DNA of 64,000 nucleotides from Cryptomeria japonica. Taxonomy: Eukaryota; Streptophyta; Pinopsida; Cupressales; Cupressaceae. Below, piece after piece: positions 23,450-36,604 of the stretch; position 1 is the first letter of the stretch; the number at the start of each line of letters is the position of its first letter. The stretch is taken from NCBI RefSeq assembly GCF_030272615.1, contig NC_081413.1:720147867-720211866 (forward strand). Direction: 5' to 3'. The notes beneath the pieces were generated by a model. That model ran no database searches. It saw only the letters and a program-made list of their open reading frames with translations, and had not been told where the DNA came from. The translations under genes and the position numbers were made by a program.

Positions 23450-25596
23450 TTTGACAAAAAAGGAGAAACTTGATGTTCTCCAATATCGAGAAAAATTACC
23501 CACAGTGCATCATTTAGTTCTGGAGTTGACCCAGGCTGAGATTAGACACATAGATGCTTGTGGTTTACGCCATTTGTTATATATGCCCGAGATTACACAT
23601 AAGAGAGGTTTGTTGACAACATTGGCTGAGAGATGACACAACGAGCATAACACTTTCCACCTACCGACAAGTGAGATTAGTGTGATTCTAGAGGATGTCT
23701 ACAAGATTCTGCATATCCCAGTGACTGGCGAGCTTGTACAATATGATTATCAGGATCGGGTTGGGACACTTGTAGAATTGTGTTTGCCGATGAGAGCATT
23801 GGTAGAGGAGAGATTCGATGGGTTGATATGGTGATGTATTATGAGGCTCTTCATGTTATTCTTGCTGGTTTGATTGGAGGATTTATATGTCCTAATAGGA
23901 GATCACGAGGTTTTTCGATTGGATGGGGTGAGATTATCCTTAGTATGGTTCAACATCATACTCGATATGCTTGGGGTGTTTGCATGCTGGCACATTTATA
24001 TCATGATCTTCATTAGGTAGTGTATGATGAGAGTGCGAGTTTATCGACTGGATGCACTTTATTATAGATCTGGTGATGGGAGCACATTGCTGTTACTTGG
24101 CCTATCCATCATAGAGTTCGTGGAGAGAGGCAACCATATGTATATTTCTATGCAGGTATCCTTACTCATTATAAGTTGGGTAAGATGGAGTATTGGTGTT
24201 GGGTGCTTGATTCATTAGACAACATCACTTGGAGACTATATCTTGATTGTGAGCCATAGATGGATGATGCACAAACATTACCATGTATTATGCAAAGTAG
24301 ATATCTCATTGGTCGGATACCTTTTATTATTGAGCGACACTTGATTGGCCGGATTTTTAGACAATTTGGTATCATCCAGCCTATGCCTACTCATGTGATG
24401 ATATATGCTCGATGGTATAGAGATAGACGAGATTGGGGACCTTCGTTATCATTTGAGATTGCTCATGCAAAGTTTGTTGCTACTCCGAGAGTGGATTATG
24501 ATATGAGATTACACATTCTTGATCCTGGGGTTACTACAGAGTATGCTTAGTATATACTAGCTCATCCATTTCCTCGCATTACTGATCCAACAAATCCTCC
24601 TCCTAGTTCAGGAGATGATGATGATGATTCAGATGATCCAGTTTCTAGGAGACACAGACGGAGACGAGAGCTTAGAGCTGCTCATGAGGCTGGGGGAGGT
24701 GGAGATGATGGTGGGGATGGAGGTGGTGGTAGGAGACCTGGACAAAGGGGAGGTCGATTGAGAGTCCGTGGAGGACCATTTGGACCAGCTGGTAGGATTG
24801 AGAGACCACGTCCTATGGGTGGAAGGGATGTTGGAAGAATTGGGAGAGAGCATGGTAGGACTGGTATGAGATCACCAAGAGGGTTGCCATTGACAGGAGG
24901 CAGGGTGACTAGACTGGATGGGGGTTGCAGGAGAGGCATTGATTTCAGACAGATTCAGCCAGATTCCAGGGTTATTGCAGCTCATGGTGGAGATGATGAG
25001 GATCCTGGGGATCATGTTCCCCTGATTAGACGACAGATTCAGAGAGTTACTCGTACTGAGATTCCAACAGTTGGACAGGTTAGTGGTGAGGGGATTGGGA
25101 TTCATGGACCACAACAGGATGTACCAGAGCAGGTTGCACCAGTGCATGATATGCCAGATGTGGTTATACCAGAGCATGATGTGCCAGGGCAGGATACTAT
25201 TGATAGTCCGAGAGCATAGATTGATCAGCTTCGAGCACAGGTATAGACTCTTATTACTAAGCGGGATAAAGCTGTTAGGAGACAACAGGATACTCAGGGT
25301 CTTCTAGATCATATTCAGCAGGTTGGATCAGGTACTCTCTCGGTGGATACTGTTAGAGCACTATTTCGGGCCGGGAAGGAGACTTCCTACTGGCGACGAC
25401 GATATGAGGAGGCAGTTGCAGAGAGCCAGAGAGCAGGTAGTTATCATACCACCGTGCTGATGGATACTAGTAGTGGTGGGGTCATCGGACCTCCTCAGAG
25501 GAGTGGTGAGCATGGGAGACATGCATCTGGAGGATATTCTCGCCCATAGCCACAGAGATGGACAGAGTTAGGTGGTAGTGGTACAAGACAACCTTG
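23450..25596 (+). pseudogene. Antisense ORF of element B: plant mobile domain (PMD) protein
   Basis: About 710 codons on the plus strand, opposite to gag-pol, broken by a frameshift near 23780 and several stops. Signatures of the plant mobile domain are clear: HNTFHLPTSEISVILEDVY near 23650; AWGVCMLAHLYHDLH near 23970; an IW-x-WEHIAVTWPIH block near 24080 with Trp codons turned to stops; and FRQFGIIQPMP near 24370. The C-terminal 300 residues are Gly/Arg/Asp/Pro-rich, then helical (LFRAGKETSYWRRRYEEAV). PMD proteins in plants include host MAIN/MAIL1-type proteins and transposon-borne copies. The job inside retrotransposons is not established. No ATG is evident at the start; TTG 23451 opens the frame. 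Confidence 0.85.
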
Positions 25597-27352
25597 AATT
25601 GATTTGTATTTGATGAGGCATTTGTATTGTTTATCTGATATCATTGTATACTTGGACTTTTATTGTTTTATGATGATCTATATGCAGACATGAACTCTAT
25701 ATGATGATGATGATTTATATGCATGTAGTGATTATATGTTTTTGTTTTGATTTTCAATGATCTTAGATGAAAATGAAAATGATTTCTATCTTAAATGATG
25801 CAAATGTACTAATCTATATGGAATGCAAATGAATGATTGATTTTCTTTGATTTATGATTATGTAAATGCAAATGATCTATATGAAATATTTTTGTGTTTT
25901 TATGTAATGTTTATGATGATTATGAATCTAAGTGCAAAGATGTAACTAAATGATCATTATAAAAATGATAATGCAAATAATAATGATGATATAGTACATG
26001 ATAAATGAAATGCACACTATTAAATGCAAACTAATGCAATGATAAAATGCACCTATAATGAAATGAATGAAAAATGTACCTATAATGATTAAATGCAAAT
26101 TATTTTTGTTTGTCCAAGTATACTCAATCTTTATTTATGATCGTTGATCTGTTTAATGAAATGATATGCTTATAATGCAACTTGACAATGAATGCTTATA
26201 ATGTAGACGAATAATGAGCTAATGAAATGATCTAACTGAAAATTGTATTGCCATTCTTCATATGCGATCTTGTAACAGTGTTTGATTTCATCATTGAGCT
26301 TTTAAATGTTGTAAGAAAATACAAGCAACTTGACATAATGATTCAAGATGACCCGAGTATTCCTTACATGGATTTTGATATAGCAAGTTAATACAAGCAA
26401 CTTGATATAATGGATCAAGTTGACCTGAGTATTGCTTGCAGAACAGATAAGGATTATCTCCTTTCATGCATGACTTGGAACTTCCTCCTTGATCTTTTGC
26501 CGATCATATTCTGAGACAAGTTCATACCGTAGTAAGAGATAAACCACAGACAACAATCAAAGAAAATAATCACGCCCCATCATAGCTTCTCTAGTCATGG
26601 ACATCCTTGAGTCGCATAGAGTACATGATTAGCAATAAAATTAAGAAATAAACACTGAATCTTGTATGTCATTCACATGTTCTTATGGTCATTAACTGAT
26701 ATAATCATCTTGACGAATGATCTTTGATAATCCTTTATTACTTGTTAGTTGATTCTTCAGTTTCTGATTCGCATGATTCAGTTGTTATGAAATGCCTTGA
26801 TTTTCGTTGCATTGTTGCTTGTTATCTGTTTCAAAACCCTAGATGTTTTTGGATTTTCTAAGTTTTTTGAATGTTTTTGGATTTTAAAGATTCAAAAGAT
26901 CACCTTAGCAAAAGGAATTAGGATTTTACCCCCAGTGGAAACAAAAATTAATATGGATATATGAATTGATCAATATCCAAACCATGGCAGGATACAAATG
27001 CAGATTGATCGATGCTGATAAAATCTAAGATAGTGACTATGATAAGTATGTCAAAGATTGGTTAATTGTTGGTAAGCTACATATTTCTTGCTAAATGGTT
27101 TAGAGCAATGGATGTGAAAGACGGAATGGATAAGCTAGTGATAGATAGCAATGATAGATGCGATAGGATGGAGTGGATAGGTGTGCAAAGCGATCTCATA
27201 GATGGAGGAACTCACGTTTTTAGATAGCGCCTGTTTACCAGGTTTTCACCATCTAAATTTATTGCATTTTTTTTGGATTTTATATGCTTTTTATTGATTT
27301 TTTCAGGACTTTATATGCTTTTTATTGATTTTTCAATATTTTATATCTCAAG
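25597..27352. other. Convergent spacer of element B
   Basis: A 1.75 kb AT-rich stretch between the ends of the antisense ORF and integrase, full of ATGATGAT/AAATGCAAATGA-like simple sequence. No coding signal is seen. A pair of ACTTTATATGCTTTTTATTG-like direct repeats lies near 27280-27330. Confidence 0.6.
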
Positions 27353-28645
27353 CATAGAATTTCTTGAGATGGATAGAATTGATAGGTTCATCAAACCAAT
27401 CACCTTCAGGGGTATATAACTTGTATGCTCCAGATCCATATGTTTCTACTATGACAAAAGGTCCTAGCCAATTTGGTTCAAATTTTCCCTTCTTTTCTCG
27501 GTCTTGCTAATTTCTCGGATTCTCCCTTAGAACTATATCTCCAATCTAGAAAATACACGGCTTGACTCTGTGGTTATAGCTTCTTGCCATTCTTTGTTGG
27601 TATACTTTCAAATGTTCTGTTGCATTTTGGCGACGTTCCTGAATCAGTTCTAGTTCTTGGAGTCGAGAGACTCATTGTTCTTCTTCTAGTAAAAGACCGT
27701 GCAAGGATACACGTAGAGAAGGTATCTCTACTTCTATAGGTAATATAGCTTCTGATCCATAGACCAAACAAAATGGAGTTGCCCCTATTGGAGTGCGGAC
27801 GCTTGTTCGGTATGCCCAAAGAGCAGGATTTAGTTGAATGTGTTAGTCTTTTCCAGCTTCATTTATTATTTTCTTCAAGATTTTCAAGATAGTTTTGTTT
27901 GATGCCTTAGCTTGACCATTACCTTGTGGATAATATGGAGTAGAAAACCTATGTTGGATATGAAACTGTTCACATAGTTCTTTCACATCTTGATTTTTGA
28001 ATGGTCTTCCATTATCAGTGATAATGGTCATAGGAACACCATAGTGATAGATTATGTAATTCAAGATGAATGATGATATTTGTTTTCTTGTCACTATTGT
28101 TAAAGGCACTTCTTCAATCCACTTAGTAAAATATTCAGTAGCTATCAGAATGAACTTATGTCCATTAGAAGATGAGGGATTGATCTTTCCTACCAAATCA
28201 AGGCCCCATTGTGAAAATGACCATGATCCTGTCATAGGATATAACTCTTGTGCTCGTGCATGGATTAGATTTCCATGGATCTGACACTGTTTACATTTTC
28301 GAGCATAGGTGAATGAATCTTTTTCCATAGTAGGCCAAAAGTAACCCATACAAATAAGTTCCTTAGCCAATGTTAAACCACTTGAGTGTGTACCGCAAAT
28401 ACCCGCATGAATGTCATTAAGAACTCTCTCAGATTCGTCTTTTTCAAGACATCTCAATAATGTACCATCTAGACCATGCCTATATAGGATATCACTAATA
28501 ATGGTATAGCGAGAGGACTGACGGATAAAGTTTCTTTGTTGATTATGAGATAATTCCACAGGAAGGATATGATCTTTCAAATATTGGTAGGTTTGACCAT
28601 ATAAGATTCACTGGTTCTTGATAAATGGCAAATTCGATAGGTATG
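27353..28645 (-). pseudogene. Integrase of element B
   Basis: The N-terminal zinc site reads HAGICGTHSSG then CKQCQIHG. The core has WGLDLVGKINPSS, ATEYFTKWIEEVPL and IITDNGRPFKNQDV. The position that is normally the catalytic Glu in NGQAEA is Lys here (YYPQGNGQAKASNKT), so the strand-transfer site is lost. The frame continues through stops at 27843, 27676 and others (ALWAYRTSVRTPIGATPF) to a C-terminal LGPFVIVETYGSGAYKLYTP and ends HLKKFYA at about 27353. A frameshift near 28600 separates it from RNase H. Confidence 0.9.
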
Positions 28646-29350
28646 CTAGGATTGGATGGTAGGGGTTATGATATCTTCCATGAGAAATTCATAACGCTGT
28701 TGATTCTCTTTATTTTGCAAGAGAGATGCTATTGTAGCCATTGCATCTGCTACTTTATTCTCATTTCTGGGAATCTGGGTGAATGTGATTTCTTTAAAGT
28801 GTCTTTTAAATTCCTCTATCAGCTGTTTGTATGGCATAAGCTTATCATCCTTTGTTTGATATTCATAATTTATTTGATTTATGACAATTTGTGAATCACC
28901 ATAGACATGTAGTTCTTTGACATTCCATTCAATGGCCATTTTAAGCGCTATAGCCAATGCTTCATACTTTGCAGCATTGATGGTGCATGGAAATCGCAGT
29001 CTATACGATTTCGGAATTGTGTGTCCTTGAGGTGTGATGAAAAAGATTCCTACACTTGATCCATATTGAGTATAAGAACCATCAAAGTACAATTCCCAAA
29101 AGTTTGTACAAACTGTCAAGATATCTGCATCAGGAAATTCGATGTGCAAAGGCATGTTATTGTGTAGAGGTGCATCAACCAATTGATCAGCGATGACTTG
29201 TCCCTTGATATCTTTTCGGTCAACATATTCTATGTCAAATTCACTTAGTATCATAACCCATTTGGCTAGTCTCCCTGTCAATGTTGACTTGCTCAGTAAA
29301 TATTTGAGAGGATCTATCTTTGCTATTAGTTTTACAGAATGAATCAACAT
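28646..29350 (-). pseudogene. RNase H region of element B: end of gypsy RNase H plus archaeal-type RNase H
   Basis: The first 80 residues finish the gypsy RNase H/connection (LTGRLAKWVMILSEFDIEYV). A second complete RNase H follows with all four acidic positions: LYFDGSYTQYG, AAKYEALAIALKMAIEW, HVYGDSQIVINQI and NKVADAMATIASL. Two RNase H domains in series are a Tat-group hallmark. The second is thought to supply activity lost from the first. Confidence 0.9.
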
Positions 29351-29365
29351 ATAATGTTGTAGCTT

Positions 29366-31867
29366 CTAGGTTGCAAATACAACTGCTAGACATATCTTTT
29401 CAATTGAGGAATAACTTAACTCATAGCCAACAAGCATTTTGCTGATATAATAAACCGCTCTTTCTTTTCCTTCATCATCATGTTGAGCTAGGAGAGCACC
29501 TAATGATACATTTGTTGCTGAGACATAGAGTAACAATGGTTTCCCCTTGGTTGGTGATATCAGTACTGGAGGACTCATAAGATATTCTTTTATTTGCAAG
29601 AAAGCTTCTTCACATTTTGTATCCCATTTGAATGGAACATTTTTATGTAGAAGATGGGTAAATGGAAGACATCTATTGGCCAATTGAGAAACAAATCTCC
29701 TAATTGATTGCAACCTTCCTTGTAAAGATCGCAATTGACTTATGTTCTTGGATGACTCCATCTCCATGATAGCTTTAACTTTTCCAGGATCTACTTTGAT
29801 GCCACGAGCTGATATAATGTATCCAAGGAGTTTTCCAGAGGTTACTCCAAATGCACATTTCTTTGGATTTAATCTCAATTGATATCTTTCCAGCTTGTCA
29901 AAAATCTTGCTTAAAATGTTCAAATGTTCTTTTCTCCTGTGAGATTTTGCAAGTATGTCATCGACATAATCTTCCATGAATGTATGCATCATGTCATGAA
30001 AAATTATTGTCATAGCTCTTTGATAAGTCGCTCCTGCATTCTTAAGCCCAAATGGCATAACATTCCAACAGTACGTTCCCCATGCACAGGTGAAAGTTGT
30101 CTTCTCTTGATCTTCAGGTGTGATTCTTATTTGATTATATCCTGAGAAGCCATCTATTAATGAAAATATCTCATGGCCTGCTGATAATTCCACTATGATA
30201 TCAATGTTTGGTAACGAGAAATCATCTTTTGGACATGCTTTATTTAGATCTCTGAAATTTGTGCAGACTCTTATGCTCTTATCTGGTTTTGATACTGGTA
30301 CGATACTTGAGACCCATTCTGGATAAGCAATGGTCTTATGAAACAAAGGTTTTTCTTTTAAATCCACATTGAGATGATGCATGATAAGGTCTAGGTTAAG
30401 TCCTGGTATATCTGCATAAGACCAAGCAAAATTTATTTGTCTTTGCTTAAAAAATTCCATGTACTCTTTCCTCTCTCTTTCTGATAATGAGGTAGCGAAA
30501 TGAAGTATTTTAGGATCTTTTGATGTATCAATGTTTATTTCTTCTGTTGGTTCTATCAGGATAGCAGATCTCTCTCGAAAATATGCAGGAAAAATGTCAA
30601 ACTTTCCATCTTCTGGTGTCTCTAAGAGGTTTTCACCATCAGATACGAACTTTATTTTCTCTTTTGATTGATCTAATATTGACATGAAATGGTTTTCAAC
30701 AATAGGTCTCTTTCCTTGTTTTATTTCGCTTTTATGACTGGAAAGTTTGACATTCTCCTGATTACGAGAAACATCACTTGATTCTACAATGGAAGATATC
30801 TTAGGATGGATGGGTTCAACAATGTTAAGGTATACAACTAAGTCATGATCATTGGAAAAGACATTTAGTTCGGGGTTGTCTAAATTATCCCAATCAATTA
30901 GTTTAGGATGCAAAAGGGGTAAATCATAATCAGTGTCATCATTAGGTGTTTCAATGTTCATTACATAATGATCATAGTTTGGCGTAGAATAAATATTGTC
31001 ATAGATTAAATGTTTTTGAGAATTGTCTTTCTCAAGCGTTTCTGAATTAGTCTTAACAAGATTAATATTAGCATTTGGTAGTTCACACTCAAGTGGTCCT
31101 TCAACTGACGTTTGTCCCTTAAACGAATGGATTATATCCATGCACACATCTTTGATACTGCAAATTCCTTCTTGATTGACCTCATTTGCATTTTGGAGTT
31201 GACATATTTGTGCACATGATGAAGTAGATTCTCTCAATAGATTTTGTCTCTTTTCAAACTCAACTTCTTCTGGACTAATAGTTAGTCCAACTTGACTATC
31301 CCTTAGCTCTTCCATAGTTCTTCCATATCTGATCCGTGTTTGCGCTTCCTGTGGAATTGCTTCTTTGTCTTTGTCATTTCCTTTCCTTTTTGCATACGCC
31401 TCTTTTCTCTGGATTCTAAGTTTTTCTTGCCTTCTTTCTAACTTCATCTTTTGTTCTGCTATAGACAAGTCTTCTTTCGTAATAGCTACTTGATCTTCAT
31501 TATGTTCTTTACTTGATGTAGTGGATAAGACATCTGGACTCCATTCATACTCATTGGAGTCTGTTTCTGAATCCTGATCCAAGATTACTCCACTATACCA
31601 TACTGGAATGTCGTATGGTGCAAAGAGTTCTTTGATTTCTGCCATCTCTATTTTTACTGCTTCTGGAATATCTTGTAAAGATTTTGCCTTTGTTTGTATT
31701 TTCAGAACTTGTTGACAAGATTTTTCTTCACCTTGGATGATGATCTCCTCCTCTTTCTTTTCATGTTCTTCTTGCTTCTTTTGTTTATTGGTTACTATTT
31801 CGGTCGCTTGATGTAGCTTTTCTTGCCAATTTTCTTCTTTAGAAGCTGATTTCTTTGTCCATTTTTG
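29366..31867 (-). pseudogene. Reverse transcriptase of element B
   Basis: The open frame 31645-29366 joins in frame to the preceding section through a TAG at 31868 and to the RNase H through a TAG at 29366; both fit Gln codons. The N-terminal 400 residues are a charged linker. RT follows with SSIVPVSKPDKSIRVCTNFR, LIDGFSGYNQIRITPED, the active site YVDDILAKS near 29955, and LNPKKCAFGVTSGKLLGYII. The gypsy RNase H starts with LLLYVSATNVSLGALLAQHD, where an Asp expected in active RNase H is absent, as is usual in Tat elements. RT itself is intact across its core. Confidence 0.9.
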
Positions 31868-32944
31868 CTATTGATGATTATGTTGCTTTTGATTAGACTT
31901 CAGATATCCTAGCCCGGATTTATCTTCTGTGGATTGCGAGTGTGGACAAATAGGTTCTGAAATACCTTGATGTTGCTTACCAATTGGTCCTTTTCCTTCA
32001 TATCCCATCTTTTGCATGATTTCATATCCTTTGCCATATTGTTTTATGGGAATATTGACTTCTGTTGCTATTGCTATAGTTTTATCTTCATCTTTGTATA
32101 ACCAACCAAGAATGTATTTGTCTTCATTTTCCTCTTCAAGAGTTTCAACACTAACAAAGGTTCCTTTAAACATATGTTTTGATTTTCTTGATGCCTTTGA
32201 TTGAATATCTGTAGGTTTCCCATATGACTTAGGGGAAAGTGAATTTTTTTGCAAAGAATACTTTCCCATTCCTTCATCATTTAACTTGAGCTTTTCTTCA
32301 AAAGTTTCCCATAACTTTGCTTGAATTTCCTTAGTAGGATATACTGATTCTCTGTTATGTGGAACTCTTGTATCTTGTGTTGGCTTCAAATTATTGCAAT
32401 ATTGGCTGGAATCTGCAATTATAGTGATTTCTTTTCCTTCGTGAGGAAATTTTACACATTGATGATATGTAGAAGGAACTGCTTGCATCTTGTGAATCCA
32501 TGGTCTTCCCAGAAGAATATTGTAGGAGAGGTTCAAATCTAAAACTTGACACAATGTATCCTTTTCCACAGGTCCTATTTTTATTGGTAGCACAACAGTC
32601 CCTTTAGAAGAACGTTTTGCTTCATCATAAGCCTTGATGGTTATTTTCTTTTTCGAGTCTACTGCATTCTCTGAATATCCCAAATCTTTTATCAAACTTA
32701 ATGCACAAATGTTTAATCCAGCTCCTCCATCTATGAGCACACGTTTGACACGAGTTTTATTTATGGAGACTTCAACATGTAAGGGAGCATTGTGAGGATG
32801 TTGCAAGGATGCGTCATCATTTTCAGAAAATGATAAGCAATGAGGAGCTATGAGGTGTCCTACCATATTTTGGAACTGATCTATATCCAAATCTTTTGAA
32901 ACTATTGTTTCCACTAAAGCTTTCTCCAAAATGTCCTTATGCAT
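31868..32944 (-). pseudogene. Protease with G-patch domain (element B)
   Basis: The protease core is HVEVSINKTRVKRVLIDGGA then GLNICALSLIKDLG, with DGGA in place of the usual DSGA/DTGA, and the flap-side NILLGRPWIHKM. About 200 residues later a G-patch reads GKGYEIMQKMGYEGKGPIG followed by GISEPI. G-patches are short Gly-rich RNA-binding modules; retroviruses of the betaretrovirus group also have one after protease. The frame is continuous with gag through one TGA at 32990. Confidence 0.85.
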
Positions 32945-32989
32945 AGGTGAAATATTGAGAAGTTCCAGAATTGATATTTGAGTAGGTAT

Positions 32990-34771
32990 TCATTGTAATT
33001 TCTCTACTAAATTGTATTGTTGTGGATTAGGTGTTGGATCTTTTGCTACACATGGAAAGGTAACCTTTGCTTTGCTTCTTGTGATAACATTGATTGGTTT
33101 TGAAGATGAATTTTCGTTAACAATAATCACATTCACTACATCATCGTACGTATAAGTGTAATTCACCTTGGTTTTTCCTTTGTCATTTTTTAATTGGGAT
33201 GATTCGCCTTTGTCATAATTTGGGAGTGGAGTTTTGAAAGCCAAGTGTGATTCGTTCGTTTTATGGCTATCCACTGTAATGGTTCCATTATCGATTAGAT
33301 CTTGGATAAGGTGTTTCAATCTCTGACAATCATTTGTTAGGTGTCCTTTATTCTGATGATAGTTGCAAAAATGATTGTCGTTCCACCAATTGGGCTTAAC
33401 TGGTGGTTCATAATTTCTTGTTTCTGGCAAAACAATCAATTTATTAGCAAGTAAAGTTTTTAGAGCTGATTCTAAAGATTCTCCAATGTTTGTGAATTTT
33501 CTTCAAGGATTGGAGAAAAAGGACTTAGCTTTGTTGTTTTCTGGATTGTTATTGCTTGGGTTTTTACTTGATAGATTGAAAATTGGTTGTTGTTGTTTTG
33601 TATTACCATTATCGTCATTCCCTTCATTGCTGACATTCCTATTCTTTGACCAGAACTTGGGTTTGTCATTGTTGTTGTTGTTGTATGAATTATTGTAAAG
33701 TTTTGGTTCTCCTTTCTTTACCTTTGCGTTCTCTATTTTTAGACCATTCTTGATCATTTTGGCAAAAGAGGGAGGACATTGCATCCTTAGTCGATAACTC
33801 ATTTCACTGATAAGATTATCAATGAATATGTCTATTTTTTCTTGATCAGGTACATCTTGGGGATACCTATTCAACATGCATTTCCATTGTTGTAAGAAAA
33901 TCATAAAGGATTGACCATTCTTTTGTTTAACATTGCAAAGATCTAGCATCGTTATTTCATTCCTTATATTGTAGGAATATTGTGAAATAAACCTATTCAC
34001 AAATTCTTCAAAGGATTTGATTCCGGATGGTAATCTTGAAAACCACTCCATTGATTGTCCATTTAAACTCCTAGGAAAAAGATGCATAAGGTAAGTTTCA
34101 TCATGAGCAAATTCCATGCTCATAGTACAAAACTCCCTAATGTGATCTTGAGGATCAGGTCTTCCATCGTATTTGTCATATTTAGGAATCTCGCAATGTT
34201 GCGGAAATGGTATCATATTCAGATTTTTATCAAAAGGATATGGGCATATATCTTCTAATGAATATTTCTTGGAGCTTGTCCTATTTTGTATGTCTTGTAT
34301 TTGTTGTTGAAGAGTTTGTATTTGTTGAGTAAGGTTTGATAAGGGATTATCTACATAGTTTCTTCTTGTTTCTTCGTGAGTCTTTTTGTCACTACGCTCT
34401 TTTCTTTTATCATCCCTTTCTTTCCTTGTTTCTCCATTACTTTCTTTGTTTATGTCCTCGTTATTTGGATCATCTGTGTTTTGGGTGTTACTTGTCTCTA
34501 CATCTTGTTTCAAGCTTTCCATGTTAAAGTCTTGTGGTAGTTTAGCTCCAGATTTTGCCAACATCAAGAGATATTTTTCTTTTTGTTTTGCCAACAATTT
34601 TTCCGTTAGCCTATCAAATTTGAAATCTTGCTCAAGGTCTCTAATGGTGCTATTGACTGCTTCTTCGTCAACAGCGGTAAATCCAAAAGTGTGGAATACA
34701 AGAGTATCTTCTTCCTCCATTTGTTGTTGTTTTCTAAGTTGCTCGTGTTGGGCTCTAGTCCAAACTGGCAT
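32990..34771 (-). pseudogene. Gag of element B
   Basis: ATG at 34771 (MPVWTRAQHEQLRKQQQ). The gag core lies at residues 200-330 (PDPQDHIREFCTMSMEFAHD, LNGQSMEWFSRLPSGIKSFE, FVNRFISQYSYNIRNEI). One in-frame TGA at 33503 interrupts it. The frame then carries a knuckle-like CNYHQNKGHLTNDCQRLKHL motif typical of Tat gag. The section ends at another in-frame TGA (32990) that separates it from protease. Both stops fit a CGA-to-TGA change, so an ancestral continuous gag-pol frame is likely. Confidence 0.9.
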
Positions 34772-36604
34772 GTGATTATTTCAATGTTGTTGAAATTCCC
34801 AAAGGACAAAGTCAATAGGTGATTATTGGTTTAGGAAGATATGATTTGTTGATCTTACCACTATTGTTTGTTCATTGGGATAAAGCCTCTCTTTGTTGAA
34901 AGGCACGTCTTTGTAAAGTTTCACCGTCAAATTCTGTACCGCAGCCACGTAAGTAGTGATGAAAATGGTGTAAGAATGTCCTATGTTTTAATAAGATCTT
35001 GCGATTGATATACAAGAATCTTAGCCTTTTTTGAGTAGCTTTATAACTGGGTTTTCTTTTCTTAAGGTGATCCTTAAAATTCATATAAGCATTTGACAAT
35101 TCACAAGTTTGTTTGATTCCAAAGTTGGTGCAATTTTGGTTTTGATATAACCTAGGTTCAAAATAGGAAAGATATATCCAAGATTAGGAACCTATTATAT
35201 ATTTGATCAAGCTTCGTGATAGAGGATTTGATTATCCTGATGAGAAACTTGACAAAGATGTTGATTTTTGTACTTAAGATAGTTGAATCGATAGCTTGTT
35301 AAATGTTGATGTTTATAGAACCTTTTGAGTATAACTTGTTGGATTAGTAACCTAGTTGTTTGAGCTAGTTTGAAAAGTATGTGATGGTTTAGAGATAGAC
35401 CTACTTCAAGAATTATTTTGATATTGATGTTTTGATGCTTTGATTTTGGTCTGGTGTTTCAAGTGTTGGAAAGCTTTTGTATTACCTTTTTGATCAATTT
35501 TTTTCAGAAATTTGTTGGATTTTTGCTCCCTTGTAGATGATAATTTTCTTCAATTTTTGACCATTTGGAACATGTTACAGACATAGAAGACACAGTGTTT
35601 AATAAACAAAATGCACAAGCAAGTACAATCCCTATGGCAGGCTAAGACAATAGTTGTTGAATCTCACATGGAGTTTCCCCCGAGGCTACGCTATTCAAAG
35701 CGGATATTTAGATGCTTGACCCCACTGGCTCCACCCTTGGCACTCACTTCTTTAGGGTAGCCAAGCACCAGTTTCCATGAAAACTCCCCATGGCAAACTT
35801 TATATCTCTACTAGGAACCATATGTGTGTGAGCCGCTTCAGAGGTCAGACCTCCTATGCCAACAACTAGAAGGATTTTTGGCAACTAGTACAAGTGGTTT
35901 TTAGTAAAGGCTTCCGGTCATGTGGCCATACATGCGGCACTTTCAGCTCTGTAAATATAGAAGGTTCCCAACCTATAGAGGTTACGCTCCATAGGGTTTA
36001 TGGGGAAACATAGTGTCAGTATGAACTTATCAGCACATGTTGTTTGAGACTTTCATCACAAACACAATTTATTTATAGTGGATTGGAAGGACTCGGTATT
36101 AGGTCGTTCCCCTCAAGGCAGCTCGGGAAGGCAAGCCCTCTAAAAGGATTTTAATTGCTTGAAAGTAAAGAAAGTGTAAAAGAGTGGGTTTGGCTTTTTG
36201 GTCACCCAATTAAGGGGAGAGCATATACCTACCACTTTTGAGACATAGAATACAAGTGTTATTTTTATCCTTTTCAAAGCAATTATTGGCTAAGTCTTAT
36301 TTGGAGATGTTGCTCCAACAAGCATGGTGTTCATTTTAGCCCTTTTAAAAGTCTATGTGCAACTATTTTAGAGAAAATACCAAAAATGCAAGTTGCATGC
36401 TATCAATTCATCCTCTTAGTTAAACTAGGTGAACAAGATATGATATATTACTTCCCAAATGAAGACTTTTAATTAGCTAGATGATAAAATGCATAAAATT
36501 TGCCTTAAATGCCATCTTGCACACGCATGTTAGTAATATGAAAAATATGATTTCTTGGACATTCAGACCTGCAAGAAAATTTTGTTAGTTTTATAAACAG
36601 AAGT
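34772..36604. other. 5' leader of element B
   Basis: About 1.8 kb between gag and the GCGC-word array. A small minus-strand ORF (35099-34872, basic: KDHLKKRKPSYKATQKRLRF) is present but unsupported. Bases 35620-36250 are GC-richer than their surroundings and contain many short Gly/Pro-codon-like blocks but no long frame; this may be a structured RNA segment. Confidence 0.45.

Noticed and set aside
24629-24939. Minus-strand Pro/Ser-rich ORFs
   Set aside because: Shadows of the Gly/Arg-rich part of the plant-mobile-domain ORF.
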